The notes below the pieces were generated by a model. That model did no database searches, had not been told where the DNA came from, and saw only the letters and a program-made list of their open reading frames with translations. Both the position numbers and the translations under genes were made by a program. Of a DNA stretch of 64,000 bases, positions 46,440 through 55,925 are shown in pieces; the first letter of the stretch is position 1; each line of letters begins with the position of its first letter. Source of the stretch: Exiguobacterium profundum (GTDB lineage: Bacteria; Bacillota; Bacilli; Exiguobacteriales; Exiguobacteriaceae); contig NZ_MRSV01000001.1 in assembly GCF_001909285.1 (NCBI RefSeq), positions 2,621,340 to 2,685,339 of the forward strand, given 5' to 3'.

Positions 46440-47828
46440 ATGCCAGATACTCAAACACATATAAAACAGCGAATTGAGCAGGCCCATAAACGGGCTCGAG
46501 CTTGGCAACGGCCTGTCCTCGCATCATACACATGGGAAATCTCGGCGTTCGATGCTTTTCAAATCATCCAGAACACCGATACGTCCCATTATTATTTCAT
46601 GACACCAGACCGGACGCTCGAAATGCTAGGTTGCGGGGATGCACTCGTCTTGAGCGCTTCTGGACCCGAACGATTTCAGCGACTTCAATACGATTGGAGT
46701 CTTCACCGACGAGATGTCGATGCGACAATCCACGCGTTCGCCGGTTTTTCATTCGACACGTTTATGCGACCACAAAAAAGTATGTGGGATGCCTTTGGGG
46801 AGGCATCACTCGTCGTCCCAAAATTTTTATACCGTCGCTATAAAGACCGACACACGTTGACAGTGGCCACTCTCGTCTCTTCGAAGCAGTCGGTCGAACA
46901 GTATTTGATTCAATTGGCAGATCAGTTGGCCCAGTTCAGTTCACTTCGTCCGACGGAAGAAGCGACGCCGTCTTATACAAAAGTGAAAGATGGGGTCGAT
47001 CACTTCAAGTCCAGTTTCCAACAGGCTAAACAGTTGATTGAAGAAGAACGAGTTGAAAAAATCGTGATTGCCCGCGAAGAAATTTATCAGCGTTCCGATG
47101 ATGCGTTCCCCTTCTCAAAAAGTTTGAAGCATTTAGCAGATCATCAAGAATCTAGTTACATCTATTTGTATCAACCAAAACGTGACACTGGTTTCTTTGG
47201 GGCGACTCCTGAACGATTGATTCAAAAAGAAGGCATGCAACTGAACACGGCTGCCATCGCCGGGACAATCAAGCGTCCGAAAACCGAGATCGAGGCAGAA
47301 ATTGCGAAAGAGAAACTCCTAAACGATTCAAAAAATCGTGAGGAGCATCAAATTGTCGTGAAAGACATCAAGCAGGCGTTGACACCCTATACTGCACCGA
47401 TTCAAACACGAGATACTCCGCAAATTTTGGCAAATCGCTCGGTGTTCCATCTACACACCCCAATTCAAGCGACACTCGAAACAAATGCTTCCTTGCTGTC
47501 ACTTGCGGAATCGCTACATCCAACGCCAGCACTCGGCGGCTCTCCGAAGCGGACATCGGTCCGATTGCTTCGTGAAATCGAGCGATTCGACCGCGGGTGG
47601 TACGGTTCTCCGTTTGGTTGGGTAGACAATGAAGGCGACGGCGAGTTTGTCGTGGCAATCCGCTCTGCACTCGTTCAACACCAATTCGTCGCACTGTATG
47701 CTGGATGTGGGATTGTGAAAGACTCTGCACTCGAGCAAGAGCTCGAAGAAACAGAAATAAAAATGAGTCCAATCAAACAAGCTTTACAGTTTGATTTACA
47801 CGATCAAGGAGGCACCCTAGATGAATAA
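46440..47828 (+). CDS. menF: Isochorismate synthase MenF
   Basis: 462 aa from ATG 46440, with GAGGAGG 10 bases upstream. Chorismate-binding C-terminal domain (about 200-455): KIVIAREEIYQ, GATPERLIQ, the TAAIAGTIKRP segment, PTPALGGSP with the active-site residues, and WYGSPFGWVDNEGDGEF. Converts chorismate to isochorismate, the first step of menaquinone synthesis. Overlaps menD by 8 bases. Confidence 0.95.
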   Translation: MPDTQTHIKQRIEQAHKRARAWQRPVLASYTWEISAFDAFQIIQNTDTSHYYFMTPDRTLEMLGCGDALVLSASGPERFQRLQYDWSLHRRDVDATIHAFAGFSFDTFMRPQKSMWDAFGEASLVVPKFLYRRYKDRHTLTVATLVSSKQSVEQYLIQLADQLAQFSSLRPTEEATPSYTKVKDGVDHFKSSFQQAKQLIEEERVEKIVIAREEIYQRSDDAFPFSKSLKHLADHQESSYIYLYQPKRDTGFFGATPERLIQKEGMQLNTAAIAGTIKRPKTEIEAEIAKEKLLNDSKNREEHQIVVKDIKQALTPYTAPIQTRDTPQILANRSVFHLHTPIQATLETNASLLSLAESLHPTPALGGSPKRTSVRLLREIERFDRGWYGSPFGWVDNEGDGEFVVAIRSALVQHQFVALYAGCGIVKDSALEQELEETEIKMSPIKQALQFDLHDQGGTLDE

Positions 47829-49470
47829 GGTTTTGACCGATTGGGTCGCATCCATGGTAAATCGGCTTGTTGCGTCCGGTGTAAAAGACGTAGTCATCAG
47901 CCCAGGATCCCGCTCGACTCCGCTCGCTGTAGCGGCATATCTTCATCCTCAGATTCGTCATCACATCATCGTCGATGAACGATCTGCCGGATTTTTTGCT
48001 CTTGGACTGACCCGTACGTCCGAAACAATTCGCCCGGTCGCATTGATTTGCACAAGTGGAACGGCGGCAACAAACTACTATTCGGCTGTGACAGAAGCGT
48101 TCATATCGCAGTTGCCACTTGTCGTACTGACGACCGATCGTCCCTATGAACTGCGTAATGTCGGGGCTCCACAAGCAATCAATCAAGTCCGCCTCTACGG
48201 GGAACAAGTGAAGACAAGCGTTGATTTGCCCGTTCCAGAGGAGGCGACGTTATCGTTTATGCAACAAACGATTACCCGTTTCACGAATCTGTCGATGCAA
48301 GCACCGATGGGACCCGTTCATTTGAATGTGCCGTTCCGAGAACCACTGCTTCCGGATATCGAGTCATTGAAACAGATATTGAAGGCTGACCCTGTCTTGC
48401 CAGAACGACAGCGTATCCGGCCGACACAGGCGGATAAAGACATTTTCTCAGAACGGACGAGTCACAAACAACTCGCCTTCGTCGTCGGACCTTACACCCC
48501 GACATCTTGGCAGAAATCCATCGTTGAATTTGCTTCCGAGCGACAGATCCCGATTTTCGCCGATCCTCTCAGCGGCATGCGACGTTTCGACGGCGTCTTG
48601 ACCAACTATGACACGTGGCTCGCAAGTGAGCATCGGACCGATTGGCTGCCTGAGGTGTTCGTCCGTTTCGGGGCTGCACCTGTTTCGAAACGCTTCAATC
48701 AATGGATGGCCATGGCGGACCAACTCGTCATCGATGAACCGGGATCTTATCGCGACCCAAGTAGCCGTGCCACGATCTGTTACGGCGACGCACTCGATTT
48801 TCTACCGCTCATCGCATCCGTAAACGAACCTCGATACCTTGAACGTTTACGCTTTTTTGAAGAGGTTGCCGAGTCTGCAAAATCGTCACTTCAAGGTGAA
48901 GCGGAATTGACGAAACGATTGCTCGATACATCGATTGAGCGTCTATTCGTCAGTAATAGCATGCCGATTCGAGATATAGATACATCACTGTCTGCTGGCA
49001 CGAACATCCACGTTCTCGCCAATCGAGGCGCAAACGGAATTGATGGTGTGTTATCCACTGCACTCGGAAGCAGTTATGATACGTCTCACGGCGCTTTATT
49101 GATTGGTGATTTAGCGTTCTATCATGATAGCAACGCCTTGCAACTGTTAAAGCATCATCCTGGAAAATTTTCCGTCGTGATTGCTAACAATAACGGTGGA
49201 GGGATATTTTCCTTCCTCCCGCAGGCTTCTGTCGACACACAGTTGTTCGAAGATCTGTTCGGCACACCGCTTGATTTAAATATCCGTGGATTCGCTGACA
49301 CATATGGCTTATCGTATCGTCTAATTGAACGACCGGATGAAATTCAAGAAGCGATTGAAGATGGCGTTCATTTAATCGAATTCCCATCGAATCGTGAGGA
49401 GAATGTGACGATCCATCGAGGTTGGACACAATCTGTCTGCGCTCGCCTCATCACGGAGAACGAATCATGA
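47821..49470 (+). CDS. menD: SEPHCHC synthase MenD
   Basis: 549 aa from ATG 47821 behind AAGGAGG. Thiamine-diphosphate enzyme joining isochorismate and 2-oxoglutarate. N-terminal VKDVVISPGSRSTPLAVAA with VDERSAGFFALGL supplies the cofactor Glu; the ThDP/metal region near the C-terminus contains LIGDLAFYHDSNAL and IANNNGGGIF. Overlaps menF and menH. Confidence 0.95.
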   Translation: MNKVLTDWVASMVNRLVASGVKDVVISPGSRSTPLAVAAYLHPQIRHHIIVDERSAGFFALGLTRTSETIRPVALICTSGTAATNYYSAVTEAFISQLPLVVLTTDRPYELRNVGAPQAINQVRLYGEQVKTSVDLPVPEEATLSFMQQTITRFTNLSMQAPMGPVHLNVPFREPLLPDIESLKQILKADPVLPERQRIRPTQADKDIFSERTSHKQLAFVVGPYTPTSWQKSIVEFASERQIPIFADPLSGMRRFDGVLTNYDTWLASEHRTDWLPEVFVRFGAAPVSKRFNQWMAMADQLVIDEPGSYRDPSSRATICYGDALDFLPLIASVNEPRYLERLRFFEEVAESAKSSLQGEAELTKRLLDTSIERLFVSNSMPIRDIDTSLSAGTNIHVLANRGANGIDGVLSTALGSSYDTSHGALLIGDLAFYHDSNALQLLKHHPGKFSVVIANNNGGGIFSFLPQASVDTQLFEDLFGTPLDLNIRGFADTYGLSYRLIERPDEIQEAIEDGVHLIEFPSNREENVTIHRGWTQSVCARLITENES

Positions 49471-50246
49471 ACATCGATTTACGTGGCGTACGTTATGAAG
49501 TGATTCATCGCGGTGAGGGAAAACCGGTATTATTTTTACACGGATTCACCGGAAACGCCCATTGGGTCGATTCGCTCCCTGCATTACCGATTCGTCTTGT
49601 GTCACCGTCGCTCCTCCAACATGGCGCAACGGAGCGCCCTTCAGTCAATCGTTCGACAATGAGTCAGCAAGTTAAAGATTTGTCCCGCTTACTGGATACG
49701 GACGACCGACCTTGGACAGTCGTCGGCTATTCACTCGGTGGGAGAATCGCATTGACACTCGCCGCATGCGACGAGCGTGTCGAACACGTCATCGGGATCA
49801 GCACGACCCCCGGTCTGCTCACTTCTAAGGAACGAGCCGCACGCCGCCGCCAAGATGCAGAATTGGCTCACTTGATTGAAACCAAGGGTATCGCTGCATT
49901 CGTGAATCGTTGGGAGAACCTTCCGCTTTGGCGACAGACGGAAGACATGAAACGTTCACTCCGAAAAGATCGGCTCGCCCAACACCCGAATGCCCTCGCA
50001 AACAGTTTGCGGTCAATCGGTACGGGACATATGCCGTCCTTATGGGGCACATTGCAGCGTCTCCCCCGTACCGACTTGATTGTCGGGTCAGACGATCTCA
50101 AGTTCAAAGCCATCGCAAGACACATGCAGGAAGAGCGACCAGATATTAAAATCTATGAAATTTCAAACGCAGGGCATGCTCCTCATATCGAGAATGCATC
50201 AGAGTTTGGTACAATAATAAAGAAATTGATTTTAGGGGGTATTTAA
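49467..50246 (+). CDS. menH: SHCHC synthase MenH (alpha/beta hydrolase)
   Basis: 259 aa from ATG 49467, which overlaps the menD stop (ATGA) behind GGAGAACG; the longer frame from 49422 lies inside menD. Alpha/beta-hydrolase fold: [12 protein letters not shown], nucleophile Ser in [11 protein letters not shown], and the catalytic His in [11 protein letters not shown]. Eliminates pyruvate from SEPHCHC. One base before menB. Confidence 0.92.
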   Translation: MNIDLRGVRYEVIHRGEGKPVLFLHGFTGNAHWVDSLPALPIRLVSPSLLQHGATERPSVNRSTMSQQVKDLSRLLDTDDRPWTVVGYSLGGRIALTLAACDERVEHVIGISTTPGLLTSKERAARRRQDAELAHLIETKGIAAFVNRWENLPLWRQTEDMKRSLRKDRLAQHPNALANSLRSIGTGHMPSLWGTLQRLPRTDLIVGSDDLKFKAIARHMQEERPDIKIYEISNAGHAPHIENASEFGTIIKKLILGGI

Positions 50247-50247
50247 A

Positions 50248-51072
50248 ATGGAATCAGTAGCGAACTGGACATCGGTCCGGACGTATGAAGACATTAAATA
50301 TGAAACGTGGAACGGGATTGCCAAAATCACCATCAACCGTCCCGAAGTGCGCAATGCATTCCGTCCGTTGACGGTCAATGAATTGATTGATGCATTCGCT
50401 CGCGCGCGCGACGATAAAGAAGTCGGCGTCATCATCTTGACAGGTGAAGGCGAAAAGGCATTCTGTTCAGGTGGGGACCAAAAAGTTCGTGGACATGGCG
50501 GCTATGTCGGGGAAGATGAAATCCCACGCTTGAACGTCCTCGACCTTCAGCGCTTGATTCGTGTCATTCCAAAACCGGTCATCGCCATGGTCGCAGGTTT
50601 CGCAATCGGCGGAGGACACGTTCTTCATGTCGTCTGTGACTTGACGATTGCAGCGGACAATGCTCGCTTCGGACAAACAGGTCCTAAAGTCGGTTCGTTC
50701 GATGCAGGATACGGTTCTGGATACTTGGCACGGATCATCGGCCATAAGAAAGCTCGTGAAATCTGGTACCTTTGCCGTCAATACGATGCACAAGAAGCAC
50801 TCGACATGGGACTCGTCAACACGGTGGTCCCACTCGATCAACTCGAAGCAGAAACGATCAAGTGGTGCCAAGAAATCTTACAACACTCACCTACAGCGCT
50901 TCGCTTCTTGAAAGCAGCAATGAACGCAGATACAGATGGTCTTGCCGGACTTCAGCAACTCGCTGGAGACGCAACGCTTCTCTACTACACGACAGATGAA
51001 GCAAAAGAAGGACGCGATGCGTTCAAAGAAAAACGTGACCCTGACTTCGGTCAATTCCCACGTTTCCCTTAA
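50248..51072 (+). CDS. menB: 1,4-dihydroxy-2-naphthoyl-CoA synthase MenB
   Basis: 274 aa from ATG 50248 behind GGGGGG. Crotonase fold: oxyanion loop and CoA pocket in [17 protein letters not shown] and [18 protein letters not shown], and the catalytic region [19 protein letters not shown]. Closes the naphthoate ring. A hairpin terminator follows at 51080, before menE. Confidence 0.96.
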   Translation: MESVANWTSVRTYEDIKYETWNGIAKITINRPEVRNAFRPLTVNELIDAFARARDDKEVGVIILTGEGEKAFCSGGDQKVRGHGGYVGEDEIPRLNVLDLQRLIRVIPKPVIAMVAGFAIGGGHVLHVVCDLTIAADNARFGQTGPKVGSFDAGYGSGYLARIIGHKKAREIWYLCRQYDAQEALDMGLVNTVVPLDQLEAETIKWCQEILQHSPTALRFLKAAMNADTDGLAGLQQLAGDATLLYYTTDEAKEGRDAFKEKRDPDFGQFPRFP

Positions 51073-51079
51073 TTGTTGA

Positions 51080-51107
51080 GAGAGTAGCGATTTCGCTACT
51101 CTTTTTT
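51080..51107 (+). terminator. Terminator between menB and menE
   Basis: AGAGTAGCGA-TT-TCGCTACTCT followed by seven Ts, immediately before the menE ribosome binding site. It would lower menE-menC expression relative to the upstream genes. Confidence 0.85.
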
Positions 51108-51121
51108 TGGAGGTGACAGCT

Positions 51122-52480
51122 ATGTATGAATGGATTCGGAAACACCCAGCGTCACATCTCGCCCTTGTGACAGCTGACGATCGATTGACATGGGCAATGC
51201 TACGCACGGAAAGCCTTCAACTTGCCCAGTTCATCCATGAACAGACACCCACTGCCAAACGAATTGGCATATTCGCTAAAAACAGCAAAGACTATGTCAT
51301 TGCCGTTCATGCAGTACATCTGCTCGGAAAAGTGCTTGTTCCGTTGAATACACGGCTGACCGAAGAGGAAGTGCGTACTCAGCTACAAACAGCAAAAGTG
51401 GACCTCCTTCTCGTTGACGTAGAAATCGATTTGTCTATCACCCAACTCCTGATCACACGCCGGACCACTTCATGTTTCACCGTGACCCATGAGTGGAATG
51501 AAGATGAAACCATGTCTCTCATGTTTACGTCCGGAACGACGGGTCGAGCCAAAGCGGTGCAACAGACGTACGGGAATCACCTCGCTAGTGCCCGAGCCGC
51601 TGAAGCGCATTTAGACTATCGTCCATCAGACCGGATGCTCGCGGTGACCCCGCTCTTTCACATGAGTGGACTGTCTCAAGTGTATCGGAGTGCCATCATC
51701 GGTTCGACGCTCTATGTCGAGCCACGATTCGATGTCGATCGAACACTTCACGTCATCGAGACAGAAGGCATCACCCAGCTATCACTCGTCTCAATTATGC
51801 TGCAACGATTGCTCGATGCTGGCCTGAAAAAGCACCGACTTCGCACGTTACTCGTCGGAGGCGGACCCGTCCCGCGCTCATTACTAGAAGAAGCAGAACG
51901 ACGCAAGTTACCGATTGCTCAGACATACGGGATGACCGAGACGTGTTCTCAAGTCGCCACGCTGCTCCCGAGCGAAGCGCTCTCGCATATCGGTTCGAGT
52001 GGTCAGGCAATCGCCCCAACAAGTATTCGAATTAATTCAGACGGAGAAATCGAAGTAAAGGGACCAACTGTGACGAAGGGATACTTCGAACAACCTGAAT
52101 CAGATGCTTGGACACCCGATGGTTATTGGCGAACGGGTGACCTCGGCACGATGAGGGATGGCTATTTATATGTACACGATCGCCGAACCGACCTTATTCT
52201 TTCAGGTGGTGAAAATGTTTATCCGGCTGAAATCGAAGCCGCCATGTTACGCTGTGCCGGTGTTCAAGACGTCGGCGTCACGAAACAGTCGCATCCGACT
52301 TGGGGAGAAGTCCCGATCGCCTTCGTCGTCGGCTCCTATGATCCAGCCGAGATGCAGCATGTTCTCGACTCACAGTTGGCTAAATATAAGCACCCGATCG
52401 CCATCCACTACGCACCGAATTTACCACGAAACGCGAACGGAAAATTAATGCGCCATCGCTTAAAGGAGCTACTGTCATGA
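51122..52480 (+). CDS. menE: o-succinylbenzoate-CoA ligase MenE
   Basis: 452 aa from ATG 51122 behind GGAGGTGACAGCT. Adenylate-forming enzyme: P-loop-like MFTSGTTGRAKAVQQT, TYGMTETCSQ, GYWRTGDLG and the C-terminal catalytic Lys in PRNANGKLMRHRL. Activates o-succinylbenzoate with CoA for MenB. Overlaps menC by 4 bases. Confidence 0.94.
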   Translation: MYEWIRKHPASHLALVTADDRLTWAMLRTESLQLAQFIHEQTPTAKRIGIFAKNSKDYVIAVHAVHLLGKVLVPLNTRLTEEEVRTQLQTAKVDLLLVDVEIDLSITQLLITRRTTSCFTVTHEWNEDETMSLMFTSGTTGRAKAVQQTYGNHLASARAAEAHLDYRPSDRMLAVTPLFHMSGLSQVYRSAIIGSTLYVEPRFDVDRTLHVIETEGITQLSLVSIMLQRLLDAGLKKHRLRTLLVGGGPVPRSLLEEAERRKLPIAQTYGMTETCSQVATLLPSEALSHIGSSGQAIAPTSIRINSDGEIEVKGPTVTKGYFEQPESDAWTPDGYWRTGDLGTMRDGYLYVHDRRTDLILSGGENVYPAEIEAAMLRCAGVQDVGVTKQSHPTWGEVPIAFVVGSYDPAEMQHVLDSQLAKYKHPIAIHYAPNLPRNANGKLMRHRLKELLS

Positions 52481-53547
52481 TCAAACGTGCTGAGCTTTCC
52501 ATCGTCCCTTTGACGTTTAAACACCCGATTGTGACGGCACACGCCGTCTTATCTGTCCGAAGAACGCTTATCCTCCGTCTAGAGACCGTAGACGGTGTCA
52601 TCGGATACGGAGAAGGTGCCGCTTTCGAAACACCTTGGTATACGGAAGAAACGACCCAATCCATGATCGATACGTCTAAACTAATTCTCAATTTACTGAA
52701 AGGGATGACGGTCACAACGGACGTGTTTCCGAACTTGGTCTCGTCCATCATCGGTCAGCACATGGCAAAGGCGATGTGGGAAAGTGCACTCTGGGAGATT
52801 GAAGCAACGCGCGCGAACAAATCACTCAAGTCATTCATGAGCGCCGGAGATTCCGTTTCCTGCGGACGAACAATCGGGATTGGGTTACTGAATCAAACGA
52901 TGAAATCCATCGAGACGGCATTAGCTGACGGATTCGAACGCATCAAATTAAAGGCATCTCCTAATGAACTGGTTCCTGCCCTACGTGAGATTCGCGCGGT
53001 CTTCTCTGACGCGCCTCTCATGATTGATTTAAACGGAAGTGCGTCCGATCAACCGATGGAATGGTTCGAACAACTCGATGCCCATCGGTTATTGATGATC
53101 GAACAACCGTACCCAAGCCGACAATTCACAAAATCAGCGGCTCTCCAAGCAAAACTCACGACCCCCATTTGTCTCGACGAATCCATCACGTCTTATGACG
53201 ACGTGGATACGATGGCACAACTCGGTGCGGGGAAGATTGTTAACATTAAACCCGCACGTGTCGGTGGGCTTAGCGAGGCGCTCCACATTCGAAAACACGG
53301 AACGCCATACTGGGTCGGTGGCATGTATGAATCCGGTATCGGAAGATATCATACACTCTTGTTTGCTTCGTTAAGCGGCGCGAGCTTCCCCGCGGACATG
53401 TCAGGCACGAGCGCTTATTTCGAGCAAGATTTACTCGATACCCCGCTTGAAGTGGAGAATGGAAAATTGACTCTTCCGGATTCCGTACAACCAGATTGGA
53501 ATGTGATTGAACGGTTACGCGAAGAAGTGATTACATTGCAAACGTAA
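52477..53547 (+). CDS. menC: o-succinylbenzoate synthase MenC
   Basis: 356 aa. Enolase-superfamily barrel: the acid/base Lys in RIKLKASPNE, metal ligands Asp in LMIDLNGSAS, Glu in LLMIEQPYPS and Asp in CLDESITSYDD, and a second Lys in KIVNIKPARVGG. Dehydrates SHCHC to o-succinylbenzoate. Last gene of the operon. Confidence 0.94.
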   Translation: MIKRAELSIVPLTFKHPIVTAHAVLSVRRTLILRLETVDGVIGYGEGAAFETPWYTEETTQSMIDTSKLILNLLKGMTVTTDVFPNLVSSIIGQHMAKAMWESALWEIEATRANKSLKSFMSAGDSVSCGRTIGIGLLNQTMKSIETALADGFERIKLKASPNELVPALREIRAVFSDAPLMIDLNGSASDQPMEWFEQLDAHRLLMIEQPYPSRQFTKSAALQAKLTTPICLDESITSYDDVDTMAQLGAGKIVNIKPARVGGLSEALHIRKHGTPYWVGGMYESGIGRYHTLLFASLSGASFPADMSGTSAYFEQDLLDTPLEVENGKLTLPDSVQPDWNVIERLREEVITLQT

Positions 53548-53586
53548 AAAAGGTGCGGTTCACGAGAACCACACCTTTTTTACGTT
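53543..53586. terminator. Bidirectional terminator of menC and map
   Basis: ACGTAAAAAAGGTG and CACCTTTTTTACGT with inner GGTTC/GAACC pairs around ACGA. It covers both converging stop codons. Confidence 0.9.
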
Positions 53587-54334
53587 AACGGAACGATCCC
53601 GTTAACACTTCATATCCATCTTCTGTGACAACAACTGTATGCTCGAACTGCGAAACAAGACTCTTGTTCGGAGTAAAGAGCGTCCAACCATCCTCTTCCG
53701 ATTGATAGACGATTTCATCCTTTGTCGAGATGAACGTCTCAACAGCAATCACTTGCCCGGCTTTTAATAACTGATTTTCTTCTCGACTATAATAGTTCGA
53801 GATCGTCTCTGGCTCCCCGTGCAATGTCCGACCGAGACCGTGTCCGGCCAAGTTTCGGATGACCGTGAATCCATTCTTTCTCGCGTCAGCGTAAATTGCT
53901 TTCCCGATCTGATTGACTTTCACACCCGCCTTGACCTTGCTGAGTCCCGCTTCTAATGAAGTCAAGGATACTTCGACCAAACGTTCGTGCTGGGGTGACT
54001 TCGCCGCCCCCGCAATCACTGTACGTCCCGTATCGGCATAATATCCATCCTTCACAGCGGAGACGTCGACATTGACGATATCGCCCTCTTGAATGACTTC
54101 ATCTCCCGGAATACCATGGGCAGCAACGTCATTGAGCGAGATACATGTGTAACCTGGAAATTCGTACATCGTAATCGGTGCAGAAGCTGCACCTTCATCT
54201 TCTAAAATACGTTGCCCGATCGCATCTAATTCTTTTGTCGTCATACCGGGCTTGACGGCTTTCGCCATCTCATCTCGCGCAAGTGCGACGATTCGCCCGA
54301 TTTCGCGCAGTGCATCGTAATCATAATCTAGCAT
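53585..54334 (-). CDS. map: Methionine aminopeptidase, type I
   Basis: 249 aa from ATG 54334 behind AAAGGAAG; an ORF start at 54352 lies upstream of that site. Removes initiator Met. Metal ligands visible: substrate His in VAAHGIPGD, Asp in VNVDVSAVKDGYYADTG (two Asp), His in AGHGLGRTLHG, Glu in VIAVETFIS and Glu in SQFEHTVVV. Not in the ribosomal-protein cluster, so it is probably an extra Map like those in other Bacillales. Confidence 0.95.
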   Translation of the reverse strand: MLDYDYDALREIGRIVALARDEMAKAVKPGMTTKELDAIGQRILEDEGAASAPITMYEFPGYTCISLNDVAAHGIPGDEVIQEGDIVNVDVSAVKDGYYADTGRTVIAGAAKSPQHERLVEVSLTSLEAGLSKVKAGVKVNQIGKAIYADARKNGFTVIRNLAGHGLGRTLHGEPETISNYYSREENQLLKAGQVIAVETFISTKDEIVYQSEEDGWTLFTPNKSLVSQFEHTVVVTEDGYEVLTGSFR

Positions 54335-54348
54335 CGTCCATCTTCCTT

Positions 54349-55533
54349 TCAATCCAATAATCGGTTTTGATATAAATACTCCTCGGATATGTCGGCAAAT
54401 AAGAACATGCCGTCCGGTAACGGATAGCTAAAGGTTCGCGTCACTTCGTTTGAACTGAAATCACGATAGTCTCCCGATAAATAGCCACGCCCTCGAACAT
54501 CCATCGCCGCCATCGTCTGAATGAAATACGGTCGGAAACTCCAGTTATAGCCTCGATACGTATTATCGACACGCCATTCTCCATTCACGCAGTAAACGTT
54601 CGCACTCGTCTGGAAACCTGTCTTATCCGTTATATAATAACGAACAAACACCTCTTCCAGTTTTGGGGCGATGAATTGAATCCACTCGTCTTTCTTGTCT
54701 CTCGACCATTTTCCGGATTGAACTAGTTCACCAATGCGGCGATGTAACTCAAATTCAAGCTCGTACAAGCGATTCAATCGTTTCTGGTCATGTAAAAAGA
54801 AGGAAGGCACTTCTTGTGCCAACACACCCATACCTTTGATTTCTCGTTGGGGAATCTCATCTTCCAAGCCTAGTAGGCCACCCATGTAATACCGACCACC
54901 GTGCTGCCACGCGTAACGAAGCTGTCCGATGTGGTTGATGGATTTGTAAAGAAGCGGTGCACCAAGCTTCGAAGCAATATACTCCATCGTCTGAAGCATG
55001 TTCGGATAGGTGACCGATAACGTCTTTTTCTCGACCATCGTGCCAAGGTCGACGAGCAATAATTCTGGCGCAAGCGTCATGATGTCTTCGATACTCGTGG
55101 ATTCGGCAAAGTCTAATGCAATTTTCAATCCATAGGACCGATAGTATTGAATGACACGTGACAATCGCGGGACGTCGACTAAGTCCGTCCCTTGTAAGGT
55201 CACATAAATACGGTGTAACGGAAAATTCAATTCGCGTAGTGGGGCTAAAAAGGCTTCTCCCCCTTCTTCGAGAATCCATTCCGACCGGCATCTGAACGTG
55301 ACGAATGGTTTGACGTCACGAAGTTGCGCTGCCGCGAGTTGCTCCATTCGTTGGGCGATGTCTAATTGATACTCGAGGGGAACGTCATCATCATAAAAAA
55401 ACGGTGTCAATGATTCGCCTCGGAATCGTCCATGTACCATATATCCTTCCACTTGAAACGTCGCCGCTCCAAGGATTGGTTCATACGTCACCATCACTTC
55501 TTCAGGATGGACCATCACTTCTACCGCATCCAC
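54349..55533 (-). CDS. ykuI: YkuI-like protein with degenerate EAL domain
   Basis: 394 aa from GTG 55533 behind AGAGGTGATG. N-terminal EAL-type barrel (about 1-245) and C-terminal PAS-like YkuI_C domain (about 255-390, FVRYYITDKTGFQTSANVY), the layout of B. subtilis YkuI. The signature has drifted: where active enzymes have E-A/V-L it reads FQVEGYMVHGR, and DDFGTG is replaced by LDFAEST, so c-di-GMP hydrolysis is doubtful. It may bind c-di-GMP without cleaving it. Lies upstream of map on the same strand. Confidence 0.85.
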   Translation of the reverse strand: MDAVEVMVHPEEVMVTYEPILGAATFQVEGYMVHGRFRGESLTPFFYDDDVPLEYQLDIAQRMEQLAAAQLRDVKPFVTFRCRSEWILEEGGEAFLAPLRELNFPLHRIYVTLQGTDLVDVPRLSRVIQYYRSYGLKIALDFAESTSIEDIMTLAPELLLVDLGTMVEKKTLSVTYPNMLQTMEYIASKLGAPLLYKSINHIGQLRYAWQHGGRYYMGGLLGLEDEIPQREIKGMGVLAQEVPSFFLHDQKRLNRLYELEFELHRRIGELVQSGKWSRDKKDEWIQFIAPKLEEVFVRYYITDKTGFQTSANVYCVNGEWRVDNTYRGYNWSFRPYFIQTMAAMDVRGRGYLSGDYRDFSSNEVTRTFSYPLPDGMFLFADISEEYLYQNRLLD

Positions 55534-55561
55534 AATTCATCACCTCTTCGTTAAATGCGAA

Positions 55562-55583
55562 AACGAGCTACAATCAGCTCGTT
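55562..55583 (-). terminator. Terminator of the three-helix membrane protein gene
   Basis: Minus-strand hairpin CGAGCTGATTGTAGCTCG followed by TTTTCG, overlapping the stop codon at 55574. Confidence 0.65.
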
Positions 55584-55825
55584 CGCGTGTGTACATACAT
55601 ATAGGCACCGAAACAAGCAATAAAATAGGCGATACTCACCACGCCATATGCAATGCCCATCTTTCCGCCTACTCCAATGGCTAACACTAAAAAAATCATC
55701 GCTCCAAATAACAATGTCGCCACGGGGATATAACGAAAGTTAGGACGGTCTGTCTTTGACACGATTGGTTTGAGTGCGATTACACAACCAAGCAGCACAA
55801 GGAGACCGAAACTTAATTCCACCAT
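55574..55825 (-). CDS. Small three-helix membrane protein
   Basis: 83 aa from ATG 55825 behind GAGGTG; an ORF start at 55858 precedes that site. Three hydrophobic segments (about 3-22, 32-53 and 56-78). No family recognised. Placed between cshA and ykuI but with its own signals. Confidence 0.6.
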   Translation of the reverse strand: MVELSFGLLVLLGCVIALKPIVSKTDRPNFRYIPVATLLFGAMIFLVLAIGVGGKMGIAYGVVSIAYFIACFGAYMYVHTRTS

Positions 55826-55883
55826 CCGTTGACACCTCATCCTTCTATCTCTACTCAACTAGTGTAGCACGACACAATAAAAA

Positions 55884-55918
55884 ATGCCGCAAATCCACTT
55901 AGGGAAATGCGGCATTTC
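55884..55918 (-). terminator. Terminator of cshA
   Basis: AATGCCGCA arms around a 17-base loop followed, on the minus strand, by a T-run (55879-55884 region). Confidence 0.85.
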
Positions 55919-55925
55919 ACGATGA

